A stretch of 64,000 bases of DNA, from contig JALPQD010000405.1 in assembly GCA_023101885.1 (NCBI GenBank), positions 1 through 64,000 on the forward strand. Direction: 5' to 3'. A program made the position numbers and the translations under genes. The notes below the pieces were generated by a model. It was not told where the DNA came from. It saw only the letters and a list, made by a program, of their open reading frames with translations, and made no database searches. Positions 1 to 12,140 of the stretch are shown piece by piece (the first letter of the stretch is position 1; the number at the start of each line of letters is the position of its first letter). This stretch comes from Typhlomys cinereus. Its lineage: Eukaryota; Chordata; Mammalia; Rodentia; Platacanthomyidae.

Positions 1-105
1 CATATACATACATAAACCACACGTACACATGCACACACTACAAGTGCATAACACATACATACATACACACATTACAAGACATATGTGCACACATAAAATA
101 CCGTA
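1..105. repeat. CA/CATA-rich low-complexity tract
   Basis: Alternating CA, CATA and ACAT units with interruptions fill the left edge of the window. The tract probably continues beyond position 1. Confidence 0.8.
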
Positions 106-282
106 ACAATTAAAGTGCCTTGAGCTCTTATTGGAAAGACCCAACTAGAGCATTCGGCTCAACCTTACACATGTTACACTGAAGGTGTGATACAAAGAAG
201 ATAGAGGAAAGAAGGAAAAATTGTCTAGTGATAAATGAGAGGTTGCATGGTAGACAAATATTGCAGATAATGGTGGAACGAC

Positions 283-505
283 ATGGCTTCACGCTTATTG
301 CTTTTAGATAGAGTCTTCGGTATAGTTTGGCATCAAATTACCTATATAGCTAAGTATGATGCTGAACTTCTGATGTTCTTGCCTCTATCTCCCAAGTGTT
401 GGGATTATAAACACCATGGTTCATATGGTGCTGAGATAGAATCCAGACACTCATGTATGCTATGCAAGCGTTCTACTAACTGAGCTGCATCTTCAACACA
501 GTCTC
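283..505 (-). mobile_element. B1-ID composite SINE (B4/RSINE1-like), degenerate
   Basis: Read on the minus strand this has an ID-like head (about 505-440: not-quite ACTGAGCTGCATCTTCAACA on the plus strand) followed by a B1-like body with the typical 'cccaagtgttgggattata' segment at about 391-410. The reading frame across it is an accident of the repeat. Divergence from the B1 and ID consensus is high, so it is an old copy. Confidence 0.7.
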
Positions 506-1304
506 CCATTTTGAAAATAACTTTCATTGACATGAGCTCATTTGATCCCCATAACACTCTGTGAAATACGAACATGCTTTGAGAGTCAGCCTGGGTTAAT
601 GATTATGTCCACTTGGGAAGTGAGGAAAAGAAGATCCAGACTTGGTGAGTTTAAATGGCTAGTTCAGAGCACAGTGTCCTGACTCTAATTTTGGTGCTCA
701 CTCTACCACATCATATACAAGTTGACTAGGTCTTGCTTGGTTTGGGAGGTCCATGCCTAAGTGATCCAGGCCAGGACTTCAGATGGCCCTGGGCTAGCAG
801 AACACGTTGTCCTCATGCTTGGGATAGCAGTGACCTTGCTCAGCCCCACACGGCCTCTGGCCTCCATCTAAAGTTCACAAATGCCCAAAGGCTTTAGCTT
901 CAAAGGCATGCCAGCCCCGCGAGGCCCCAGCTCCCTGTGGCTTCTCCCGGAATCCACAGTCCTTGTGCCAGGAGCCACAACTGCCAGCCGAGGAACAACT
1001 TGCTCCTAAGCATGTTCTGAAACACTGAGAAAAAAGACCTTTGGGAAACTAGGACTGACTAGATAGCCATCCAGGCTGAGCTTTACTCCCGTAGCCCACC
1101 ACCAAGAAAACTCAGATATTTACCAAAAGTCTTATTATTCTGCGATGGAAATGGCAGCAGATTTGATATTTGTCCTTCTCTTTCTCTCGCTTTCTATATC
1201 CAACCATCTCCCATGTCCCACTGAACATGTTTATGAGATTGCTACAGTAGCCATCGTCTGCTCTTTATTGCTGTCACATGGTCGAATAATGTTGAGACAC
1301 TAAG
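506..1304. other. Unique sequence, no gene seen
   Basis: No splice-flanked open frame or recognisable repeat. The stretch 720-1000 is GC-richer than its surroundings, with short imperfect repeats of CCAG/GGCC, and is otherwise unremarkable. Confidence 0.5.
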
Positions 1305-1425
1305 ATATGCATGGAGCACTTATTGTGCAGCACCCTAGCCCTGACTGCTCTAAGTAGATGAACTTAATTAATGCCCTTCCTTTTATTCCCTCATCTTTTC
1401 ACACTCTCATTTCACAAATGAATTC
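1305..1425 (+). mobile_element. MIR-like SINE fragment
   Basis: The order 'gcacttattgtgcagca', a TTAATTAATGCCC-type core, a pyrimidine run and 'catttcacaaatga' matches the layout of the MIR core and 3' part. It is short and diverged. Confidence 0.35.
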
Positions 1426-2539
1426 AACTTGTTTGTAACAGTGAGGAGGAGCATAATCTCCTTTGGCTTCTCCGACCTCCAAATGGGCTGACTGCATTAT
1501 TCTCATGTGAGTTTCATCATTAAGTAATGGTGTCTAGGAGACTGACCCACAGACCTGCACGACATACTCCTTTGAAGGTAAGGACTTACTTGTTTCATAT
1601 CCACACAAACCTGACATATGCTTAAGTGTGATCAAAAACAACAAAGCCGACACTGGTGCTTGCACCCTGACCCAAACACAGAGGAAAATACCAGACAGAG
1701 GCTGCCCCAAAAAACTTCAATCATCTGCGTAGAAGTACAAACTAAAGGTAATAGTGCAATGGGAGGCATAGAGTCTCTTGCTACTGGTGCTTTTCAAATA
1801 GGTCTGGGCAATAGTCTTAAGAACCTATGAAGGGGTTACCAGTTCAGCGGGGGTGGGGGGAAGGGTGGATAGGATTCCAAATGAGCTACTGGGATCCCAC
1901 TACCAAAGTTCACATAATCCCTGCCCAGATTATGGGAAAACACACACACACACGCCACAAACACACAATACTCCTGCTTTCTTGCATAAAACCTTCTACA
2001 GATTGCTGCTGTTTAGAACATTCATTCTCAGATTCTGTTGTCCCAACTCTCAGGCTCTGCTGTGTTACTTACTGGCTTCCCTGAGGTGTAGGAGAGGAGG
2101 GTAGGGAAAGTCAATCAAAAGTTGCTAAAACCCTTCCTGTGATTGACAGCCAAAGGAGCTTTATTTCTTATAATTACGTGAAAGAAATATTAATCACTGA
2201 AAAATTTCATTTGGCCAATCAACAGCAGCAAAATTGCTTATTAAAATTGTTTCAAAACTCCTGGACTCCTGCATGAATTAAAGAGAAGGCCACACTGGCA
2301 GTACCACACTTCACGCGACCTTTTCTAACTGTGGCTTTCTTTGCCATGTGAGTATCTACCTTTGGTTCAAAGTACCCCTCCCCTGTCCCTATTTCTATGT
2401 TTCTAGATGTTCTGCAGGTAGTGGGGATCATCCCACCCATCCATTTCTTGTTTGATGAAGTATTCTCTTGAAAGGCTCAATTCATTGCTCATATCCTCTG
2501 CTAACCTCTCATAAGTTTGACATTTGTCAGAGGCTTAGA
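1426..2539. other. Unique sequence with a short CA run
   Basis: No exon-like frame is seen. A small (CA)n run lies at 1939-1954. The open frames here lack conserved-looking composition or splice signals. Confidence 0.5.
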
Positions 2540-2650
2540 ACAGACTCCAGTGTTTTTTTTCCCCACTAAACCACTCGTGTATGTGTCCAGTGTCTATAGC
2601 ATCTAATGGCACATAGTAGGTACTTAATAGATGTGTGTCAAAGAAGAGAG
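2540..2650 (+). mobile_element. L2 LINE 3' end fragment
   Basis: Contains the L2 3'-terminal signature 'ggcacatagtaggtactta' followed by ATAGATG at about 2608-2636, the counterpart of the consensus 'ggcacatagtaggcgctcaataaatg'. Confidence 0.55.
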
Positions 2651-2754
2651 ATGATTACAAAAAGCTGTAAGAAAAGTCTCAGTTTAACTATGCTGAGTTG
2701 AAGTGTTTCAGATACATACCCGGGAGTAGTGTATGTTGGTAATAGGGTAGATTT

Positions 2755-2912
2755 CTTGAGGAAATATGCTTATTCATCGATGTTTACGGCAACACTATTC
2801 ACAATCAGTCAAGTTCAGTATTTATCAACAGAGAGAAATAAATAAAATGTGGCATATGAACATGTACATTTCAGTCATAAAGAAGTACAAAGTTATGTCA
2901 TTTTCATTAGAT
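2755..2912 (+). mobile_element. L1 3' end fragment (sense)
   Basis: Matches the order of the end of L1 ORF2: 'aacactattcacaatcagtc', then a 'tatcaacagagagaaataaa' segment, 'atgtggcatatgaacatgta' and 'cagtcataaagaagtac'. The coding frame is destroyed. Confidence 0.65.
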
Positions 2913-2939
2913 TTTGCTTTATTTTTGCTTCTAAAGAAT

Positions 2940-3360
2940 TAAATTTTGTTTGAATAATAATTTAATTGGCATATATTCATTTTATATGGCACTGTTTCAG
3001 GTAGACATTTTCATACAAATATATAATATGATTAAGCATTTCCTATTCCTCCCTTACTTTCCATCACTTTTTTCTCTCCAGTTCCATTGGTTCTCATTCC
3101 TGAGAGTTTTGGTTCTACTTTTATGTTCTCTCTCTTTTTCTCTTTCTTTCTTTCTCCCTCTCTCTCTGTATGATTTTATGTATCTATATAAAACTTCAGT
3201 TCTAAAAATGAGAGAAATCATGTAATATTTGCCTTTATAAGATTGATTCAGTTCACTTAATATTATTATTTCCAGTCCTGAAAATGACATAACTTTGAGC
3301 CCATAGACACCAGGAAAAATTTCTTGAATGGCACTTTCTCCAATCTGCTCTTTCATATTT
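2940..3360 (-). mobile_element. L1 fragment (antisense) with CT-rich insert
   Basis: The motif 'gagagaaatcatgtaatatt' followed by TTGCCTTTATAAGATTGATT and a 'tcacttaatattattattt' segment at 3210-3270 is the complement of L1 ORF2 3' sequence. A CT-rich low-complexity run sits at 3125-3168. With the preceding sense L1 piece it forms an inverted pair, probably two separate insertions. Confidence 0.5.
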
Positions 3361-4889
3361 GAATTTCTACCAACTAATATTTTTATAATATAGCATCAAG
3401 ATTTCTGTGAGTCACTAATATCAAGAACAAAGCTCATAAAAAGTCAAATGAGAAGCAATCTCTGGAGTGGCCCAAACATCAGAATATTGAATGTTTTTAT
3501 TCACAGAATGAAGTGGTAGGAAGTCAGACCCTAAGGTGGCCTAGTATGCTTCTTGTCTGCTGGCATCCTACCTTTGAGTGGTCTCTTCCCAGCTTGAGCC
3601 AGGGCCAATCCATGCCACAACATGCAGCTTACCTTTCTCTGCCTTGTTTGAAGGCTTTCAGGAGCAAAGTTGGGAGACACGTTGCAACTTTTGCCTTAGT
3701 CACTTGGATCATTCACTGTCTAAGAAGCTTGTTATCATGGTGGAAAAGACCTGAGTCCTTCCATCAATAGGTAATACCATGTGAGGTACCTCCTTTGGAA
3801 ACACCCCCTTCCTTGAAAAACCATTGAAAATTGCAGCCCTGGTTTCCTTCTAGTACAGCTTCCTCTGCCTAGCCAACCTGATGTCAAATTCTTGACCCAC
3901 AGAAATTTGAAAATGAGAAACACTTATTGGTAAACCATTCAGAGTCAGAACAATTTATCCTGAAATAATAATAATATGCAGTATGCTCTCAATAGCAAAT
4001 GCAGAGCATAGCACATTGCCAATCATTTATTGGGTAGGTGTTTTTTTCAATGCCTACATTTTCTGAGGGAATCTAACTCTAATGCTAGATCTCCCAGGCA
4101 GTTAGAGCTAACTGATTCAGACAGAAAGAGTATGGATACAAAAAAGCAGAAGTTAGGACCAATGGATCAGTTCATTTTCTTACATGAGCTGATAGAGACC
4201 TGAAATTTGTCTTCATCTGCAGTTGAACTCTCTTCTTGGTCGCCAGTGTGATGGCAGATGGTAGAAACACAACCACTGGTTTAGGCTAAAAAGTGGATTA
4301 TTCACTTGTAGAACTGAATGAGTACAGGAAAGTGCTTTATACATTCATATAATCCCAAAATAATTTCATAAAGCAAATACTGACTTTATTCCTGAAAACC
4401 ATAGCAGTATAAAAGGAAGGTAGAATCTAGGGTTCAGATGGTATCCTGAACAATCTCTCTCCCCCACTTTTGGCTATTTTCCCTCTATTTTGCTCACTGG
4501 CCCATCCTTCCCCTTTTCTTTAGACTACCATCAAGTGTCCACCCAGATAATGGAAAGCCATTGCTGAAGTTCACATAGTGATGAGGAGGAGGATCTTTCT
4601 CAAAGGAAATTGCAGGTTTTGCTGTTAGGATAGAGGACAGCAGAGCTCTTCCTGGACAAGCAAGTAATGGTCACCAGGGTGTTTCTCACATGGCTGAGTG
4701 GAGGAGAGGATAGGAAAGAATTGAGCAGAGCTTTGCACTGATGCTCAGTCCCTAAACGTTGCTATAATAATGAGCTTTTTGCAAGGCCTTATGGGTACCT
4801 GTAGTGGAGAACTGGAATGGTTTATACTGGCTTCCAAGAGCCAATCATTAAGATGTCAGGAATTCTGGTTGTTCCTAGCCATTTGAAAA
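3361..4889. other. Unique sequence, no gene seen
   Basis: AT-rich sequence without a splice-bounded open frame, RNA gene or recognisable repeat. The two open frames on opposite strands near 3513-3923 show no family resemblance. Confidence 0.5.
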
Positions 4890-5095
4890 TTAAATGGAGC
4901 CAGTGAGAAGACTCAGTCAATAAGGCATTAGTCATGTAAGGCTGATGACCTGATTTTGATCTCTGAAGCTCATATAGAAGTGAATTGAACCATACAAAGT
5001 TGTTCTTTGACCTCAATATGCATGCCATCATGAATGTGCTTGTGCACATGCATGTATGCTTGTTATGCACACACTGAAGAAATACGTGAGCAAAT
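4890..5095 (+). mobile_element. B4/B2-headed SINE, old copy
   Basis: Starts with a tRNA-like head 'ggagccagtgagaagactca' and a degenerate B box (CCTGATTTTGATCTC). The end is 'gacctcaatatgcatgccat', CATGAATGTGCTTGTGCACATG and an A-rich tail, the usual rodent SINE ending. Confidence 0.65.
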
Positions 5096-5809
5096 AAGCC
5101 AAGATTAAATGGTTTAAGTTTAAGATAAAATTATATTAAAATAAAGGCAATGAATGGGCAACTCATGTCATTAATTATTTAAAGTGTATTTTTTTTTATC
5201 TATATTATTTATAGCTACTGCAAGTATAGAAAGTGGAGCATACTTTCATGGATTTAATTTTGAAACTGGCTATGGTGGCTATAGAAATGAGCAAGTGTGA
5301 CAATTCAGGATTTTGTTTATTTTCTACTCATCAGCTATATTTAAGAAAGTGATAACATGGGGCCAATATATTTATAGCTAATGCATTGTAAACTGTTAAA
5401 AAATTTGACAAATATTCCCTTAGTATTAAGATTTGTGAATTTCTGACTCAGCAGGGATGAAATGTTTCTGAAAAACAAGTAAAGCTTCAGTGTTTGCCTT
5501 TCTTCTCATGCTAAAATATCAACTGACGTTTATGTTGTCATTACATGTGTTCATGAATTCCAACTTGAGTTTGGCAACAGACACGGAGTTCAGCCAAATG
5601 GAACAAAAGCATCTTCTAGGACTAAACAGGCTGCATGGAACTCACAGTTTTGTACAGTTGTTATCATTTGTAGACAGTGTACTTGCTACACATCTGGTAT
5701 ATAAGAAAACTGCATAATGAAGTGTGCGTATGCCTAAGTAATTTCCTGCCTCCCCTCTCGTAGAGCACTAGTTATTAAACACCAGGTACTATTGCAGAAA
5801 GTGTGGCTA
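5096..5809. other. Unique AT-rich sequence
   Basis: No exon or repeat is recognised. An open plus-strand frame of 75 codons at 5490-5717 has no splice context or family resemblance. Confidence 0.5.
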
Positions 5810-5965
5810 TGCAGGTGTGTATTAGCCTAACGGTTTGGACTATGTGGGCAATAGAGAACCATCTGGGCTTTTTTGAGCAGAGACATGACCTAATTAGTGT
5901 TGCATGTTTCAAAGTTCACTCTGGCAGTAGGAGGGGAGATAGATCAGAGGAGAGAAGTTCACAGG
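5810..5965 (+). mobile_element. Ancient LINE remnant (L2/CR1 type)
   Basis: The pattern 'gagcagagacatgaccta' then ATTAGTGTTGCATGTTTCAAAG and 'ttcactctggcagtaggagg' recurs in altered form near 12060-12120 and 52545-52600. It matches the ancient mammalian repeat motif 'gagcaggggagtgacatgat ... gatcactctggctg'. The family assignment is tentative. Confidence 0.4.
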
Positions 5966-6540
5966 CGGGCAGGTCTCATGGAAAGTGTGTTCAGATTCAA
6001 ATGCCATCAGTAACATGTCAGCAAAGTGGGAGGTATTATGCTGAGGAATTTCATGTGCTCTTTCTTTAGCTCCCGATAACAATTTTGTGGAGGTGGTTGG
6101 ATGCCATCAGGAGAAAGGTAATGAGCTGGACCAAAAGGTAGAGATTTTAGGACAGGGAGTGAGCTCTGCTGGCTGGGATGTGTGGATCTCTTTGGCTGCC
6201 TGGTAGTCCACCCCTTAGTGAAGATACCTGAGGAACCCCTTCTCCCATTGGGGAGAACCTATTTGCCCTCAGAGAAGGACTGCACTCCAGTACGAAATAG
6301 TCTCTGAAATGAGGAGAGGAACAGTAGAATGAGAGGAATGATGAAGAGGAACGAGGACGGAAGGAGTATGTAGGACACTAATCAAGTAAGGCAGTATATT
6401 AGGCCGCAAAGAATGGCGCCTGTATCGATGTTAGCCGGGTGGATGTCGAGGAGGGGAGTGCATGGGAATCGTAGGTCCGAGGTTATCCTATGCTGGATCG
6501 GGGACTTGTTCTCCTGTTACTTTTGAGTCGATTTCGTAGT
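5966..6540. other. Unique sequence, purine-rich towards its right end
   Basis: No gene is seen. From about 6300 to 6380 it becomes GA-rich on the plus strand, the opposite of the pyrimidine tract that follows. Confidence 0.5.
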
Positions 6541-7139
6541 CCTTATTACTTTATTATTCTTCTTCTTCTCTTCTTTTCTTACCTTCCTCGTTTTCCTATG
6601 TATGCTCTTCCTATTTCTCTCCTCTTCCTTCCTTTTCTTCCTTCTTCCTTCCTTTTCCTTCCTTCCTCTTCTTCCTTCCGTCCTATCTATCAGTCTTCGG
6701 TTCTTCCTTCCTCTTCTCCCTTCCTTCTTTCTTCCTTCTCCTTCCTGATTTCCTCCTCTCTCCTCGTCCTTCTGTTCATCGTCCTCCTCCCTGTTCTTCT
6801 TCCTTCCTTCCTCTTTCATTCCTTCCTTCTCTCTTCTTCTTCTTTCCTTCCTTCTTCCTTTCCTTTCTTCCTTCCTCTTTCTTTCCACTCCTTTCCTCCC
6901 TCCCTCCCTCCTTCCTTTCCTTCCTTCCTCCTTTCTTCTTTCCTTCTTCCTTCCTTCCTTTTTCCTTCCTTCCTTTTTCCTTCCTTCCTTCCTTCCTTCT
7001 TCCTTCCCTCCCTCCCTCCCTCCTTCCTTCCTGTCTCTTTCTCTTTCTCTCTCCTTCCTTCCTTCTTTCTTCCTCTCTCTCTTTCTCTTTCTCTCTTTCT
7101 CTCTTTCTCTCTTTCTCTTTCTCTCTTTCTTTCTTTCTT
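6541..7139. repeat. 600-bp polypyrimidine tract (TTCC/CTTT/CCCT variants)
   Basis: Nearly uninterrupted C and T on the plus strand, built of CTTC, TTCC, CCCT and CTCTTT blocks that change from left to right. It opens long frames in several phases on both strands, all Ser/Phe/Leu/Pro- or Arg/Lys/Glu/Gly-rich. These are composition artefacts, not genes. It abuts the 3' end of a minus-strand SINE, so it is best read as that element's expanded GA-rich tail. Confidence 0.9.
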
Positions 7140-7308
7140 GACTCAAGGGTAATATCAGGAAGCATCCTGGATTGCTCTTGATCCTTATTGCCTTGGGGCT
7201 CCTAGACTTCACTTTCCAGGACTACAAATACAGGAGGATCTGGGGATCCAAACTTAGGTCCATTTGCTTGCAAAGCAAAGACTTTAACCACTGAGCCATT
7301 TCCAGCAC
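7140..7308 (-). mobile_element. B2-headed SINE, older member of the local family
   Basis: On the minus strand it starts 'gctggaaatggctcagtggt', has a B-box-like GACCTAAGTTTGGATCCCC segment and a body sharing 'caatccaggatg' with the copy at 38682-38917. The 3' end runs directly into the purine (minus-strand) tract at 6541-7139. Confidence 0.75.
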
Positions 7309-9819
7309 TTCTGCCAAGTTTCTAAACTAGTCTCCACTTTTGCCCAATTTCCCATTTCCCTTAAGTTTTCCACAAATGAACCCAACTAAAACTTTCACAC
7401 GAAAGCCCTGTCTGATTAGAGAAAAAAAAGGTGAAGAGGACGGTTTGGGGATGAGTGAGAACTAAGGATATTCCTTAATATCATGTATTCTCTGGGTCTC
7501 TGGTTCTGATGAGTTCACTACTTTTAAACATCTATGTATAGTGGATTATGCAGAGCTCTTGTAATAGGGAGCTTGGGCTCCTTTATTTCAGCCTGTCTCC
7601 TCGCCAGCCACACTGAGGTGCATGTTAATGAGGGCTGGGCAGGCCCCTGGCTGGGAAACATGAAAGGCACACCTCCCTGTGTGTGATCTGTCTTATCAAA
7701 GGCCAACGAAACATCAGTGAGGAGGAAAATTGACACAGTGACAGAATCCACCCCTTCTCAAAGGATGGGTGCTGACGAAGCCTCATTAGAGAGATCTCTG
7801 CGCTTTGGCCCGATTCAAATATTCCAACCCACAAGGATCAGGAAGCAAAGGTTGAAGTGGCCTGGCACTCAGGTCTTTAGCTCCTCTTTCTGTGCAAGGG
7901 GATGAAGAAAGACCGCAAAAATCAGCCAAGGCCAGACCCCAGCTAGCAGGAGTGCTTAATCAGCAGCCCCAGTCCTAGCCCCTCCTCAAAAAAAAAACCC
8001 AAAACCCTGCCTGTTGCTAAGGAGGTATTAGTGACAGATACCATAAAAGGAGTTAGCCTCCTGTCTCTCAACTTCTCCATCAAACTGCTCGCTGGCAATA
8101 GATCAAGGAGTCGGGTTTCCACACTGATCACATCTGGCTGTGTCTACAACAAAGATCAAAGTGACAGATCCATAAGTACAGAGAAGCCACTTTCCAGTGT
8201 CTGTCCCGGCAACCCACTGCCAGGCACCTGTGCGATGCTTACAAGACAGGCATTTGTGGGTGTAGAGTGAGCAGAGGCAGGAGGGAAAGATGATGTGTTT
8301 TCCACAGCAGGAGGGACTTTTTCTTGTCCTTGAACCTTCTGGGTCTTTGGGCCACATGGGAAAGATTTCTTCCTGACTCACTCCTGCCTCTCACTCCCAA
8401 AGTCCTGACTATGTCCTTAGGTTCTACCTAGGCAGAGGCAGGCCTGGGAATCTTCTAAGGACGCTTTCTATTGCTTAGCCTGGGACCACTTAAAAGATAA
8501 ACAGAAGTAGTGTTCTGGCCTGGAAGCTCTAATAACAGCAGGCTTCTCCAAGCTGCATTGTCTTTACTGAAAGGAATAGTGTGTTCTACCCAACAATAAT
8601 CTTCCAAAAGTGTTGGACTGGACAGAATCCTATTTATCACTGCCTCCCTTTATGGAAAGATGGATCTCAGTACCAATCCCCCAAATGGTGTTGTATGTCA
8701 AAGGACGGGTTCGACAGTTGTTGTTGTTGTGTGTGTTGCTGCCATTGTAACTTCTCCTAACATCGTCAAAGCCCAGCAAGGGAAAGTCTGATATAACAGA
8801 TATAACAAAAGAGCCCACCGCACGAGGCTGGGGTCACAGTCACATGCTAACATCATGGCTGTCACCAGAACTCCATCTTGCTCCACAGAACTGGCCATTC
8901 AAGCTGCCCTCTCTGCCCTTTCAAGTTTAATTTGTTTCAAATCTTGTAGGAGCCATAGAATTATTCCAGGATTGGAGTCAAGTGAAAACAGGTGTGCCCC
9001 TCTTTTATCCTTCCACCCCACCTTCAAAGGAACATGATTAGGCTCTAGATTAAGCAGGCTGGCCAGGGAGGGAGGAGCCCCGTGGCATGTCTGGTACGCA
9101 TCAGCGGGATGCTGACTCTGGCGCTAAGGCCCCAGTTCAGGACTCCCGACCTCACTGACCTTCTCATGCCCTAAGAGCCCATGCTGAGACAGGATGTGGC
9201 AAAGCACCAGTAACCACCCTGTGCCAATCCCTTCCATGCTCCAATGCAGACCATTCTGGCCTGGTACACCAGCCCATGGTGGTCCTAATTTCCAAGAAAA
9301 ACCAGAATTCTGTCCTTGGCTATCTCAACATTTGCTTTGGCAGTTCCATATGGGCTGACCTTCCCAATATGTCAATATTTAGGGGACCGTGTGTGAAAAA
9401 CACTCACAGTTCTTAAAATGAAATAAAAAAGTCTTATTCAAAATAGAAAAGCCAGAGTTCAGTAAAAAGTCAAACCACAGGCAATATATATATATATATT
9501 CTACTTGTGTAATTCTTGGGAGGGAAGCGGTTACATTCAGAGTTACCAGGTTTGTGCTGCAGAGATCTGCAGGGTCAGACCTAAGCTGTCTCCTCATGTA
9601 TTTATATAGATTTCTCTTTTTCCTCATCTCTTCTTAGCTTGATGTCAACAGATCCCAAACTGAAAATCTTAAATCCATACCTTTCTCTTGATCTTTAGAC
9701 TCCTGTATCAGTTACTGACTTGCTCTCCCTTCTCTGAACCAAAAATAAACCAAAAATATTCAATACGACTCCACCCAACTTCCCAGCCTTGGAAGTACCA
9801 TGTTTTATTTGCTTTGGTC
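7309..9819. other. Unique sequence, no exon identified
   Basis: 2.5 kb of mostly unique sequence with balanced composition. Open frames of 60-92 codons overlap on both strands and none is splice-bounded. The stretches 7640-7760 and 8020-8160 look complex and repeat-free. A short (TA)n lies at 9485-9500. Confidence 0.45.
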
Positions 9820-10575
9820 AAAAGCCTTTGAGAGAGCTTTGCCTTCTCAGATCTTTCCTCACTCCTGCAATCAGTCTGCCAGGGTCTTTTATGTGCTCTT
9901 ATTCAAAATTTTTCTCATCTAACTGCTTTTTAACCATTGATTTCACTATCTTCCTGCTCCAGGCCTCCACAGTTTTCTTCACTCAAATTCCCATCTACCC
10001 TAGAGAGAGAAACAAAAATGATTGCTTTAAGATACAGTTGGTTCATAGCACATTCAGTTCCTCCTGTGGCTTCCCATCATGCAATAAAAGTTGAGCATCT
10101 TCACAATGACCCCGAAGAATCTCTAGTGAGAGTTCTCCGTCCCCATACGCATTCCTTAACCGCTGATCTTGTCACTAATCCCTCTTTTCCTGCTTTCTCC
10201 ATTCCAGCTGCATTGATCCCCCTACCCTCAAACTCAACAATTATGCTCCCATTTGGGATATTAGCTCCTTATGTCCCTTCTGTGTTTAGGATGTTCTTTC
10301 CTTCCCTGAGGTATCTGTATTTGGTTTGCTCCCTCAGTTTCTTTAAATTTCAAGCATCACATCCAATCACTATGTAAAATAGTCATAGACACACACACAT
10401 ACACACATACACCTCCCTTCTACAGTCTTATAACCCTGACTATATTGCTGATCTTGCTTTCTATTTCTATGTAGCAATTATTTTGTTTGTTTTCTGTGCT
10501 CCCAAACAGAGTAAGTTCCATGAAGATGAAGTTTCACTTCACTCACTGAAATCAATGGTTACAGCATAGACTGAT
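9820..10575 (+). mobile_element. L2 LINE 3' region, degenerate
   Basis: The order of motifs follows the L2 3' region: 'ctttctccattccagctgca' (10193-10212), a 'tgttctttccttccctgagg' segment, 'ttggtttgctccctcagttt', 'tttctatgtagcaattattt' and finally 'agagtaagttccatgaagat' with a TCACTCACTGAAATCAATGG ending. The consensus has 'agaatgtaagctccatgagg' at that point. A (CA)n run interrupts it at 10388-10412. The open frames here are relics or chance. Confidence 0.7.
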
Positions 10576-10589
10576 GTCTCTCAGATGTG

Positions 10590-10990
10590 GTAGACATGGA
10601 TTTTTTTTATGTTTTTGAATTTTATTTTTTATACATTTTTTATTATTTCTGCTCATACAAACTTAATAGGTACACCAGTTCCCTCCCTCCCTCCTCCTCC
10701 CCCCCGAACCCCCTACTCCCCCTCCTCTCACCCCTACCTCCCCATCCCCCAGTGCCTCCTGCCCCCATTCCCCGAGAGTCCTTTATTGTGCATGCCTGAC
10801 TCTCCTCTGGGCCCTCCTCTCCGGTGACGTACAAGGACCCAGTGGCATTTCCCTGAATGCTTTCCCGTGTTCCCCTTAAGCATAGGAACACTACTGTGGC
10901 TGTCAATCTCTTGCCTCCAAGGATCTTGGTGCCTTTAGCAGATGCTAGACTTTGTGAGGTCAATAGTGTGTTGGACATTGCGCAGGGCAT
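10590..10990 (-). mobile_element. L1 3' UTR-like segment with G-rich tract (antisense)
   Basis: On the minus strand: a unique part with 'cattcagggaaatgccactg', a G-rich purine run (complement of 10682-10760) and an A/T-rich end. Rodent L1 3' UTRs have the same layout of unique part, G-rich polypurine and A-rich tail. No poly(A) or target duplication was verified. Confidence 0.45.
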
Positions 10991-11879
10991 GCAAAGGGTA
11001 GATGTGGATTTTAAAGAAAATTAATACCTAGTATCTTTCAAACCTTCTCACACCTTCAACTTTCTTCTTCATAATCACCTTAGCTTTAAGGACAAAGCAT
11101 GAAACTGTATTGCAAATATTTTTGTTCAAGCATTTTATGTTCCTACACATACTCGGACATGAAAAACTTTGGGACAGAGACGGTCATGTAACTCAATCAG
11201 AACCAACCAAACACAATGAATCTGTCTGATTTCTGGAAGATTTTCTGGGACAGCTTGTCATGGAATGTGAAACTGACAAACCGACAAAGAACTTGACTTG
11301 CTGTAGTCATTTGAATGCTGACAGACGAGTTTAGACAGCCTTTGAGACAAATGAATAGGGAATAGTCCAGAAATCTTCAGTGTGAGCGTGTATGCGTGCA
11401 TTTCTGCATGCATATAGTGTGTCTGCAGTGGTGGTGATTAACTAAGGGCCATCCCAAATATGGGAAGTTCTGGAAGAAAATACAGAAAGAATAAAAACAT
11501 AGCAAGATAAACTCTCTTCCTATCCTCAGTCCTCCTACTGAGCTTCGTTCTTTGCAGTACTTAAGACTTCAATGGTCTTCGAATATAAAACAAGGATGGC
11601 AAATGCATTGTGCAAAATAAGCATGTATAATTGACATGTGATCACTTTCCTGGGACTTAATGTTGAGAAAAATTTAGAAGCCGTGAAGAGCCCAGTGGGA
11701 AAATTCACATCAATTGACTAGTAATATCTGTTATGAACACAAGACTGGAGAACGGCAAGCATTAGTGAAGAAATTATGGCTCTGAGAAAGTATGGAAAAA
11801 TTGAACTAATTTCATCAAATATGTACATATAAGGAAACAGAGAAAGAAAATGTATGATTAGATTGAGGGGAAATTCAGA
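10991..11879. other. Unique sequence, no gene seen
   Basis: AT-rich sequence without recognisable exon or repeat. Confidence 0.45.
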
Positions 11880-12140
11880 AGCTTGGAAGTTCGACAGCCT
11901 GCAGCCTGTTTTACCTGGAGCAGAAGAGCCGTGTCAAGAAGAGATGTGATAAGGTTGGACATGCTCCACCAGGGACAGTCTAATTGATGAGGGCCTTGAA
12001 CGTTGGACTGAGGAGGGTAGATTGGATGTAGCAGTAATAGGAGGTTCTGTAGGGTCTTGAGCAGGTGAGGGTTGTAATAAGATTGATGTTGGAAGCAGAT
12101 TATTCTGTCAGCTGAATCCAGGATGAATTGAAACCATGGG
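11880..12140 (+). mobile_element. Ancient LINE remnant (L2/CR1 type)
   Basis: Contains 'gagggccttgaacgttggac', 'ttgagcaggtgagggttgta' and 'cagattattctgtcagctga'. This is the same motif order as the piece at 5810-5965 and as the ancient mammalian repeat in which a 'gagtgacatgat' phrase precedes 'cactctggctg'. Confidence 0.4.

Noticed and set aside
6490..7212. Open frames of 129-231 codons in the pyrimidine tract.
   Set aside because: They are open in several phases on both strands and have only the composition of the simple repeat.
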